Source: Fibrobacter sp. UBA1313 (lineage in GTDB: Bacteria > Fibrobacterota > Fibrobacteria > Fibrobacterales > Fibrobacteraceae). From it: a DNA stretch of 5,553 nucleotides. A program made the translations under genes and the position numbers. This document shows positions 1 to 5,553 of the stretch, piece after piece. The stretch covers positions 1 through 5,553 of the forward strand of contig DBTP01000185.1 in the NCBI GenBank assembly GCA_002307115.1, written 5' to 3'. Within the stretch, counting starts at the first letter, position 1. Every line of letters begins with the position of its first letter. The notes under the pieces are model-generated. The model was not told where the DNA came from, did no database searches, and saw only the letters and a program-made list of their open reading frames with translations.

Positions 1-2489
1 GCGAGTGCGGCATTCGCTTCGGGCCATGCCACCTGAGTGAGCGATCCTTGATGACCGAGTTTTTCCCACATTTCTTCGGCGAGATGCGGTGCAAACGGGT
101 GAAGTAATTTTACAAAGACTTCGCACGGTTCACGGTAATGTGCTTCGGATTTCATGAGTTCGTTGTTGAAAATCATAAGCTGGCTGATCGCCGTATTGAA
201 ACTCATCTTTTCGATATCGTCGGTGACTTTCAAAATGCTCTGGTGCATCATTTTGATAAGCGATTCAGGAGTGCCTTCCGCTTTGTATTCTGGAAGCGTC
301 TCTTCGTCACTCACCACGGCACGCCACGCCCGGGAAAGGAAGCGGAATATGCCTTCCATACCCTGTGACTGCCAGGGCTTTACCGCATCCAAAGGACCCA
401 TGAACATTTCATACAAACGAAGCGTATCCGCACCGTATTGTTTTACGACATCGTCGGGATTCACCACATTTTTCAAAGACTTGGACATTTTGGCAATGAT
501 CTGTTTGAGCTCAATGTCCGTGCCTTTCTTGAAATACTTGCCACCCCGATCTTCCACTTCATCCGAAGGCACTTTGGAACCCGCCGCATCCTCGTAGGCG
601 TAGGCGAGAATCATGCCCTGATTGAATAACTTTTGGAAAGGTTCTTCCGTGTGGACAAGACCCAGATCAAAAAGAACCTTGTGCCAGAAACGACTGTAGA
701 GCAAATGCAGAACCGCATGTTCCGCGCCACCCACATAAAGATCCACGGGCATCCAGTATTTTTCTTCCGTATCGCCCAAAAAAGCAGACGCATTCATGGG
801 ATCAATATAGCGAAGGTAATACCAGCAACTGCCTGCCCATTGCGGCATGGTGTTAGTTTCACGGCGACCCTTGCGACCGTTTTTATCGACCACATTAAGC
901 CAATCGCCCGCGTTTGCGAGCGGAGATTCGCCACCGTCACCGGGCTTGAACTCCGCCATTTCCGGGAGCACTAGCGGAAGTTCAGAATCCTCAAGGACCG
1001 TGATTTCGCCATCTTCCCAATGAATCACGGGGAATGGTTCTCCCCAGTAACGCTGACGGCTGAAAAGCCAATCGCGGAGCTTGTAATTGGTCGTCGCATT
1101 GCCGAGTTTATTTTCTTCAAGCCAGTGGATCACTTTCGAAAGCCCTTCTTTTTTGGAAAGACCATTGAGAGTCAGGGTATCATTTGCGCTCTGAATGTAT
1201 TTGCCATCCGCGGCCCAGCACGCTTTGCCTTCGAGTACTAGCGTTTTCGTTTCTGCGGGGCAGGAATCGTCCGGTTCCATAATGCAAATAATTGGCAAAT
1301 TGAATTTTTGTGCAAACTCGAAGTCGCGAATATCGTGAGCAGGCACAGCCATGATGGCGCCCGTTCCGTACCCGGTAAGAACATAGTCCGCAACCCAAAC
1401 CGGAATTTTAGTCCCGGTGAGGGGATTCACCGCATAAGAGCCTGAGAATACACCCGTTTTGTCTTTGGCAAGTTCCGTGCGGTCCATGTCGCTCTTGAGA
1501 GCGGCGGCCTTCACGTAGGCTTCCACGGCGGTTTTCTGTTCCGGTGTGGTGAGTGATTTCACCAATGCATGTTCGGGAGCAACCACCATATAAGTAGCCC
1601 CGAAAAGCGTGTCCGGACGCGTGGTATATACGCGCAATTTTTGCTCAGTCGCCTTGCCATTTACATCCGCAATGGAAAAATCCACTTCGGCACCACGACT
1701 TTTACCGATCCAGTTCCGCTGCATATCCTTGATGCCTTCCGGCCAATCCACGAGGTCGAGACCTTGCAGCAAACGTTCACCGTAGTGCGGAATACGCATG
1801 AGCCATTGTTTAAGATTGCGGCGTTCCACTTCTTTGGTACCGCATTTTTCATGAGAACCATCGTTTAAAACTTCTTCGTTGGCGCAGACGATTTTACAGT
1901 GCTTACACCACCACACCTGCGCATCGGCATAATAAGCGAGACGCTTGGAATCCTTGTATTCACGGATAGCCACAGGGCCTTTGGCTTCAATGGCCGCGGG
2001 GATCGGGAGTTCCGCAATGGGACGTCCCTTCTGGAGCTTCGCATCAAACCAGGTGTTGTACAAACGAATAAAAATCCACTGGGTCCATTTATAATAGCAG
2101 GGATCTGTGGTGTTAATTTCGCGGTCCCAATCATAAGAGAGTCCTAATCGTTTGATTTGACTGCGGAAAGTGTCGCAGTTTTTCTGAGTCGTAATGCTCG
2201 GGTGCGTGCCAGTCTGAATGGCGTACTGTTCTGCGGGCAAGCCAAAAGCATCCCAGCCCATCGGGTGCAGAACGTTGAAACCTTTGGTTCGTTTGTAGCG
2301 ACAAAGAATGTCTGTCGCCGTATAACCTTCCGGGTGCCCCACATGCAAACCCGCACCGCTCGGATAAGGAAACATATCGAGACAGTAATATTTGGGTCTG
2401 GAATGATCCGAACCCGTTTTGAACGTTTTATTCGAAGCCCAATAGACCTGCCATTTTGTTTCAATTTCCGAAGGATTATACTTAGCCAT
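1..2489 (-). CDS. leuS: Leucyl-tRNA synthetase, 3' end cut by window edge
   Basis: Cytoplasmic class I aminoacyl-tRNA synthetase that charges tRNA-Leu with leucine and edits mischarged tRNA. The reading frame is open for 829 codons from ATG at 2489 to the left edge, with no frameshift. In order it shows the catalytic HxGH signature (residues 49-52, after DMFPYPSGAGL), the HPMGWDAFGLPAEQYAI block (75-91), a Cys-rich zinc-knuckle region (195-216), the CP1 editing domain with TTRPDTLFGATY (289-300) and AVPAHDIRDFEFA (381-393, including the conserved editing aspartates), RDWLFSRQRYWGEP (472-485), NTMPQWAGSCWYYLRYIDP (546-564), KMSKS (667-671) and the start of the anticodon-binding domain (HPFAPHLAEEMW, 797-808). 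Bacterial LeuRS is usually about 800-880 residues, so probably only the C-terminal tail is missing. The start is supported by GGAG five bases upstream and by the family-typical N-terminus. The NTMPQWAGSCWYY wording follows the Bacillus/Thermus type rather than E. coli. It is transcribed divergently from the beta-barrel gene. Confidence 0.98.
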   Translation of the reverse strand, partial: MAKYNPSEIETKWQVYWASNKTFKTGSDHSRPKYYCLDMFPYPSGAGLHVGHPEGYTATDILCRYKRTKGFNVLHPMGWDAFGLPAEQYAIQTGTHPSITTQKNCDTFRSQIKRLGLSYDWDREINTTDPCYYKWTQWIFIRLYNTWFDAKLQKGRPIAELPIPAAIEAKGPVAIREYKDSKRLAYYADAQVWWCKHCKIVCANEEVLNDGSHEKCGTKEVERRNLKQWLMRIPHYGERLLQGLDLVDWPEGIKDMQRNWIGKSRGAEVDFSIADVNGKATEQKLRVYTTRPDTLFGATYMVVAPEHALVKSLTTPEQKTAVEAYVKAAALKSDMDRTELAKDKTGVFSGSYAVNPLTGTKIPVWVADYVLTGYGTGAIMAVPAHDIRDFEFAQKFNLPIICIMEPDDSCPAETKTLVLEGKACWAADGKYIQSANDTLTLNGLSKKEGLSKVIHWLEENKLGNATTNYKLRDWLFSRQRYWGEPFPVIHWEDGEITVLEDSELPLVLPEMAEFKPGDGGESPLANAGDWLNVVDKNGRKGRRETNTMPQWAGSCWYYLRYIDPMNASAFLGDTEEKYWMPVDLYVGGAEHAVLHLLYSRFWHKVLFDLGLVHTEEPFQKLFNQGMILAYAYEDAAGSKVPSDEVEDRGGKYFKKGTDIELKQIIAKMSKSLKNVVNPDDVVKQYGADTLRLYEMFMGPLDAVKPWQSQGMEGIFRFLSRAWRAVVSDEETLPEYKAEGTPESLIKMMHQSILKVTDDIEKMSFNTAISQLMIFNNELMKSEAHYREPCEVFVKLLHPFAPHLAEEMWEKLGHQGSLTQVAWPEANAAL

Positions 2490-2588
2490 AAAAACTCCAA
2501 ATACAGCCTGCCCTGCTGAGAGCAGATTCCGTTACTTTTTGCTGGGAATTTAGAAAATCGTCTATGGTCCTTTACTAGTTTTACGAAT
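2490..2588. promoter_or_regulatory. Divergent intergenic region with promoters for leuS and the beta-barrel gene
   Basis: These 99 bases separate two genes reading away from each other, so both promoters should lie here or overlap the gene starts. For the plus-strand gene a weak sigma70-like pair can be proposed: TTGCTG at 2539-2544 and TATGGT at 2563-2568, 18 bases apart. The -10 match is poor and the resulting leader would be very short. I could not pick a convincing leuS promoter. A small perfect hairpin, CTGCT-GAG-AGCAG (2513-2525), lies in the presumed leuS leader. There is no T-box: the leader is too short for one. The need for promoters here is inferred from gene order; the exact elements are uncertain. 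Confidence 0.4.
2495..2498 (-). promoter_or_regulatory. Ribosome binding site of leuS
   Basis: On the minus strand GGAG is followed by five T residues and then the ATG at 2489. This is a good Shine-Dalgarno match at workable spacing, and it fixes the leuS start. Confidence 0.7.
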
Positions 2589-3425
2589 ATGATGAAGCCT
2601 TTTCTTACCTCTGCTGTTGTCGCGTTCGCATTCGCAATACCCACAACTCTCTTCGCCTCTGGGTCTGTAGAATCCGAAGAGTCCACTGATTTCTACGGAA
2701 ATCCTCCATCTTCCTCTAGTGAAAGTACCGCGATGAGCTTTAGCCAAAACACGTATGCCCCTGCCGAAGAAGAGGATGAAGACGACCAGTTTGCAACAGA
2801 AGAAGAAATTGAGGAACAAGATACTCGCCGTCAAGAAGAATCCAGTGGTCGTCTCCGTGATTGGTCCTCTTCTGTCTCTATTGGTCTTCGGGCCAGTGCG
2901 GGTACCGTGACTTTTACGGGTGATGGTGCTGACAACTGGAATTACGGCTTGATTTTTGGGGCTGGTGCTATTTTACAAGTGGGCGTGAGCGAAATGTTTT
3001 CTGTGGTCCCGGAATTGGGACTTAGTTACCGGATGCTGAGTTCAGAAGAAGATCAGTTAGGGAACACCATCTCTGTGGATCTCTCTACCTTGACCATTGA
3101 TATACCAATCCTCGTGCGTTGTACTTTTGGGAATGGTCTGTTTGTAGCTCTCGGTCCTCAAGTAACATTCATCGCTTCATCCACGGATAAAGAAACCGTC
3201 GATTGGACCAATGGAAATAAAGATACTTACGATGATACCATAACGCCCGCCTTTGTAGAAGCAGGGGTTGCCATGGGTGTTGGTTGGAAATTTGATCGCG
3301 ATATGGCGGTAGATTTCCGCTTTTTTAACAGTTTCACCGACTTTGTAGACAATTCCAGTAGTAGTAGCAACACCGGCATTGCTTCCATGTTCTTGCAACT
3401 CGGCTTTACTTATATGTTTCGCTAA
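2589..3425 (+). CDS. Outer-membrane beta-barrel protein with acidic N-terminal linker
   Basis: A 278-residue exported protein. Residues 1-23 form a signal peptide: MMK, then a hydrophobic run (FLTSAVVAFAFAIPTTLFA), with likely cleavage after LFA, before SGS. Residues 24-91 form a low-complexity, probably disordered segment rich in Ser, Glu and Asp, with an acidic core at 60-78. Residues 92-278 alternate polar and apolar residues with many Gly and aromatics (SVSIGLRASAGTVTFTG, NYGLIFGAGAILQVGV, FSVVPELGLSYRM, GLFVALGPQVTFIA, PAFVEAGVAMGVGWKF) and end in FLQLGFTYMFR, which resembles a C-terminal barrel-insertion strand. This fits the OMP_b-brl/PorT-like small barrel class (about 8 strands), common in Bacteroidetes and Fibrobacter. 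Ligand and role cannot be read from sequence. Two ATG codons stand in tandem (2589 and 2592) and no clear Shine-Dalgarno precedes them. Either may be used; the signal peptide supports both. The gene is flanked by leuS (divergent) and a protease gene (convergent), so it is probably monocistronic. Confidence 0.9.
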   Translation: MMKPFLTSAVVAFAFAIPTTLFASGSVESEESTDFYGNPPSSSSESTAMSFSQNTYAPAEEEDEDDQFATEEEIEEQDTRRQEESSGRLRDWSSSVSIGLRASAGTVTFTGDGADNWNYGLIFGAGAILQVGVSEMFSVVPELGLSYRMLSSEEDQLGNTISVDLSTLTIDIPILVRCTFGNGLFVALGPQVTFIASSTDKETVDWTNGNKDTYDDTITPAFVEAGVAMGVGWKFDRDMAVDFRFFNSFTDFVDNSSSSSNTGIASMFLQLGFTYMFR

Positions 3426-3435
3426 GCTTTGTTAA

Positions 3436-3474
3436 ACATAAAAGAATGAAGCTCGCTTTTAGCGGGCTTTTTTT
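3436..3474 (-). terminator. Probable reverse-strand use of the same terminator, for the protease operon
   Basis: Read on the minus strand, the same stem comes four bases after the TGA of the protease gene (3479-3481). It is preceded by an A-run and followed by TTCATTCTTTTATG, a T-rich but interrupted tail. With convergent genes and only 53 intergenic bases, a shared bidirectional terminator is the simplest reading. It is weaker in this direction because the T-tract is broken. Confidence 0.55.
3450..3474 (+). terminator. Rho-independent terminator of the beta-barrel gene
   Basis: AGCTCGC (3450-3456) pairs with GCGGGCT (3462-3468) around a TTTTA loop. This gives a 7-bp stem with one T-G wobble, followed directly by a run of seven T residues (3468-3474, the first shared with the stem). 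It begins 25 bases after the TAA stop of the beta-barrel gene. Confidence 0.88.
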
Positions 3475-3478
3475 GATC

Positions 3479-4048
3479 TCATTTCTTTTTGGTAGAAACT
3501 TGTCTTAAACGCATCTTTGCCGTCGGATGTTCTTGGTAAAGAAAGGCAAAAAGAGCCGAATGCGGAATCTCTCGGATTGTCAATTTTTCAAGGCTTCTTT
3601 GAGCAATGGCACTATGGAGTTCTTTAACCGCGAGTGCATCCGCATCATATTCCTGCAACCAGGTAATAAGATGATAGGGAAGGCGCAGGATCGCAAAAAG
3701 AAAATGAAGCACAAGCAACGCTTGCCATGCATTCAACCGCAAGTCATTCAAAGCCACAACCAAACCGAAAATGACCAACAAAAAAATAGACATTCGGGCT
3801 AAATTGCGTTTCATTCGATGGTGACACAATAAATGAACCTTTTCATGAGCTTTGACAAAGCCATCCACCACCAGTGGCTCTTCTCTCCGCGGCACTTCAA
3901 GAGGAACCAAATCATTCACTAAAGGAACACAGCGTAATATGGAAAAAAAATTGAACTTAGCCCCCATGCGCACTTCACGAATTTCAACGGTCGCGCGCAA
4001 AAGAAATTCTACGCCAAAGGCCGTTCCCAAGACAAAACTCACCCACAT
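3479..4048 (-). CDS. Small integral-membrane zinc metalloprotease, M48 (HtpX/Ste24-like)
   Basis: A 189-residue protein with the gluzincin signature. HEKVH at residues 68-72 supplies two zinc-ligand histidines and the catalytic glutamate; EYDAD at 133-137 supplies the third ligand; a C-terminal EHPTAKMRLRQV (173-184) resembles the HPxxxxRI element of M48 proteases. Hydrophobic segments lie at about 1-19, 87-101 and 108-125. The last two fall between the HExxH and ExxxD motifs, as in HtpX. It is therefore probably an inner-membrane protease with a cytoplasmic-side active site, compact compared with HtpX (about 290 residues). The residues between H-E and H are Lys-Val rather than the common Leu-Gly/Ser, but all catalytic positions are intact. 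The tail ends in three lysines. The ATG (4048-4046) overlaps the upstream TGA by one base, which suggests translational coupling. An in-frame TTG just before it (4051) has better spacing to the AAGGA at 4063-4059 and is an alternative start. M56 membership is less likely. Substrate unknown. Confidence 0.8.
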   Translation of the reverse strand: MWVSFVLGTAFGVEFLLRATVEIREVRMGAKFNFFSILRCVPLVNDLVPLEVPRREEPLVVDGFVKAHEKVHLLCHHRMKRNLARMSIFLLVIFGLVVALNDLRLNAWQALLVLHFLFAILRLPYHLITWLQEYDADALAVKELHSAIAQRSLEKLTIREIPHSALFAFLYQEHPTAKMRLRQVSTKKK

Positions 4049-5553
4049 CAAGCTTCAATCCTTAATTCTTTAAGAAGCGCCGAAGAACAACGCAAAACAT
4101 CTTCAAAACGTGCCTTTTCCCACTCAATAAAATTTTTGTCTACGGGGTGAACTTCATCATAGTCATCAAATATTTTACGTCCCCGTTCTATATCTCGATC
4201 AACGCCATGAAGTACCGATTCATACCATTGCTTTTCCACATGACGATAGCGCTTGATAAGCTCCACCATCGTGTCTGGCACAATGACCTCTCGCGCGACC
4301 TCTTTAAAAATTTCACCCGTAATTGTTTTCTTCAATTCTTTGGGTTGTTGTTGCAAAAGAGAATTGTCCGCTTCCAACGTCGCCACCAACGCATGAATTA
4401 CATAACGTTCTAAATAATTGGTGTAGGATTGCAACGCCATTTGTCGAGTCATTTCCCGCAAAAAGTTGCTCCCCAAACCCGGAATATCGGCTTCGGTATA
4501 AACATCTTTTACGGTACCCACTTGTAGTTTTCGGAAAGCATCCAAAACCAACTTGGCTATTTTAGGGCTCCAAATACTAAACTCCACCGTTTCCAACAAA
4601 CCTTTACCACGCACCGAATACTTGAACGCATTGCGATCCAGGGCATAAGCATTTTTGGAATATCCCCAAGCAGGAACGACTTCATTGAGAGTCGCTGGCA
4701 CCGAAGGCAAATGATAATCCCCCGGTTTGATCAAACTAAAGGGAAACTGCAAACGTTGTGGAGACGCGGTAACCCCGGTAGCAATAACCGAAAAAGGAGC
4801 TTCGCTAAAATTAGAAGGAAATTTAATATTCACTCCTAACCCAAAGAAAAGTCCCAAACCCGGATATATTTCCTGATCGGGCATACGCCCCGTGTGATTA
4901 CTCCCCACATTCGCTCCATAACCCAAGTTCCCGCAACCTTCGGGCCAAAGAGCGGAAATCAAAAGAGAATGGTGGTGTATCTGCGTCAAAGGTCCCACAA
5001 AGCTACAGGTCACTTCTGCTTCATCAATGTGACAACCTGGCGCAATGATGGACGAATTAATAATCGCCTTGTTCCCAATCTTGCTGCTCTTCATGAGCAC
5101 CGAATCTTTCACCTGAGCCCCAGAGTGCACTTTTACACCCTCTTGCACGCAAGAATTTTCGAGAATGACATCATCGTAAATATGAGTCGGTTCTTCAAGA
5201 CTACTCAAGAGAACCGTGTTGCGAATTTTCGAGGCTCCATCAATACGAACATGAGCTCCAATCCAACTATTACGCACAATATTTGTGTTAGAGATGACCG
5301 CATTTTTATCTACAACGCCATAAGGAATTACAATTTCTCCCCGCCAAACGTCGAGTTGCTGTACAAATGAAGCCTGAACTTCTGCATCTACTCTATTGAA
5401 TAATTGAATTTCCACCAAATCAGGAGTCATGTCTGGGAACACGCGAATTTTACGCCCGCCCATTTCATTGCCGATGGCAATTTCTGCTCCAATTTGATAA
5501 TGCGCTTTCCCGTTCGCCACCATGGTACCCACATTCTGAATCACAGCACCCTG
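4048..5553 (-). CDS. DUF4954-like left-handed beta-helix protein, 5' end cut by window edge
   Basis: The last 501 codons of a longer protein. The frame is open through the right edge, so the GTG at 5544 need not be the start, and family members of roughly 650-700 residues suggest that 150 or more are missing. Residues are counted from the window edge. About 1-30 and 80-185 carry hexapeptide-type repeats ([IV]-G/N-x-x-x-[IV], e.g. VISNTNIVRNSWIGAHVRIDGASKIRNTVLL and KIGNKAIINSSIIAPGCHID), the left-handed beta-helix fold of acyl- and sugar-nucleotide transferases. A strongly patterned core follows (184-228): SFVGPLTQIHHHSLL, WPEGCGNLGYGANVGSNHTGRMPDQE, then GLFFGLGVNIKFPSNFSEAPFSVIATGV. The C-terminal ~175 residues are mainly helical and charged (EFSIWSPKIAKLVLDAFRKL onward). 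No signal peptide or membrane segment is visible in this part, so it is probably cytoplasmic. The match to DUF4954 is from memory; the family's reaction is unknown to me. It is the upstream gene of an operon with the M48 protease. Confidence 0.75.
   Translation of the reverse strand, partial: QGAVIQNVGTMVANGKAHYQIGAEIAIGNEMGGRKIRVFPDMTPDLVEIQLFNRVDAEVQASFVQQLDVWRGEIVIPYGVVDKNAVISNTNIVRNSWIGAHVRIDGASKIRNTVLLSSLEEPTHIYDDVILENSCVQEGVKVHSGAQVKDSVLMKSSKIGNKAIINSSIIAPGCHIDEAEVTCSFVGPLTQIHHHSLLISALWPEGCGNLGYGANVGSNHTGRMPDQEIYPGLGLFFGLGVNIKFPSNFSEAPFSVIATGVTASPQRLQFPFSLIKPGDYHLPSVPATLNEVVPAWGYSKNAYALDRNAFKYSVRGKGLLETVEFSIWSPKIAKLVLDAFRKLQVGTVKDVYTEADIPGLGSNFLREMTRQMALQSYTNYLERYVIHALVATLEADNSLLQQQPKELKKTITGEIFKEVAREVIVPDTMVELIKRYRHVEKQWYESVLHGVDRDIERGRKIFDDYDEVHPVDKNFIEWEKARFEDVLRCSSALLKELRIEA
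4059..4063 (-). promoter_or_regulatory. Shine-Dalgarno for the protease gene, inside the upstream gene
   Basis: AAGGA on the minus strand lies within the last codons of the DUF4954-like gene. It is 10 bases from the ATG at 4048 and 7 bases from the alternative TTG at 4051, so it leaves the start choice open. Its position inside the upstream coding region, next to the TGATG junction, supports coupled translation. Confidence 0.5.

Noticed and set aside
154..974. Several plus-strand open frames of 60-147 codons at the left end
   Set aside because: All are antisense to leuS, whose KMSKS and anticodon-binding domain segments are encoded there without interruption.
2513..2525. CTGCT-GAG-AGCAG palindrome as a riboswitch, operator or attenuator for leuS
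   Set aside because: Only a 5-bp stem with a 3-base loop, no T-tract, no T-box sequence and no leader peptide; this size is expected by chance.
2144..2686. 180-codon minus-strand open frame across the leuS start and the divergent intergenic region
   Set aside because: It overlaps leuS out of frame for more than 300 bases and its translation resembles no family. leuS has a full set of motifs in the competing frame.
3356..3369. AGT-rich serine tract as a phase-variable simple repeat
   Set aside because: Only about three identical trinucleotides, and changes in their number would keep the frame, so switching is not expected.
4894..5370. 158-codon plus-strand open frame opposite the DUF4954-like gene
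   Set aside because: It is antisense to a well-patterned beta-helix coding region, has no recognisable domain, and looks like a reverse-strand shadow.
5542..5544. GTG near the right edge as the start of the DUF4954-like protein
   Set aside because: The frame continues open to the window edge, the sequence there is already repeat-like (QGAVIQNVG), and the family has a longer N-terminus, so the true start is probably outside the window.
3479..5553. Horizontal transfer of the AT-richer right-hand operon
   Set aside because: The composition shift from leuS is visible but modest. There are no mobile genes, tRNA sites or repeats at its borders, and highly expressed housekeeping genes such as leuS often differ in composition from their neighbours.

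Overview
The window reads as ordinary chromosomal sequence from a Gram-negative bacterium of the Fibrobacteres-Chlorobi-Bacteroidetes (FCB) group. My best guess is Fibrobacter or a close relative. The guess rests on three things: a leucyl-tRNA synthetase with an insertion before its zinc-knuckle region that I recall from FCB enzymes; a signal-peptide-bearing outer-membrane beta-barrel with an acidic leader; and a DUF4954-like beta-helix protein, a family I know from Bacteroidetes, Fibrobacter and spirochaetes. This is recognition from memory, not a database result.

Layout. Positions 1-2489 (minus strand) hold leuS, complete at its start and cut by the left edge of the window, probably a few tens of residues before its end. 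A 99-base divergent intergenic region (2490-2588) separates it from a plus-strand gene at 2589-3425 for a 278-residue secreted beta-barrel protein. That gene stands alone and ends at a strong hairpin-plus-T-tract terminator (3450-3474). The terminator lies between convergent genes and may serve both strands. From the right edge a two-gene minus-strand operon reads leftward: a DUF4954-like protein (5553-4048, its N-terminus outside the window), then a small membrane metalloprotease of the M48/HtpX type (4048-3479). The two share one base in a TGATG junction.

How they fit together. leuS is housekeeping translation. The beta-barrel is an envelope protein with its own transcription unit. The operon joins a probably cytoplasmic, hexapeptide-repeat protein of unknown function to a membrane protease, and this pairing is the least explained part of the window. 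I see no RNA gene, CRISPR array, insertion sequence, phage gene or defence system. Coding density is high, and apart from the two short intergenic regions everything is explained by these four genes. The right-hand operon is visibly AT-richer than leuS, but nothing else suggests recent transfer.
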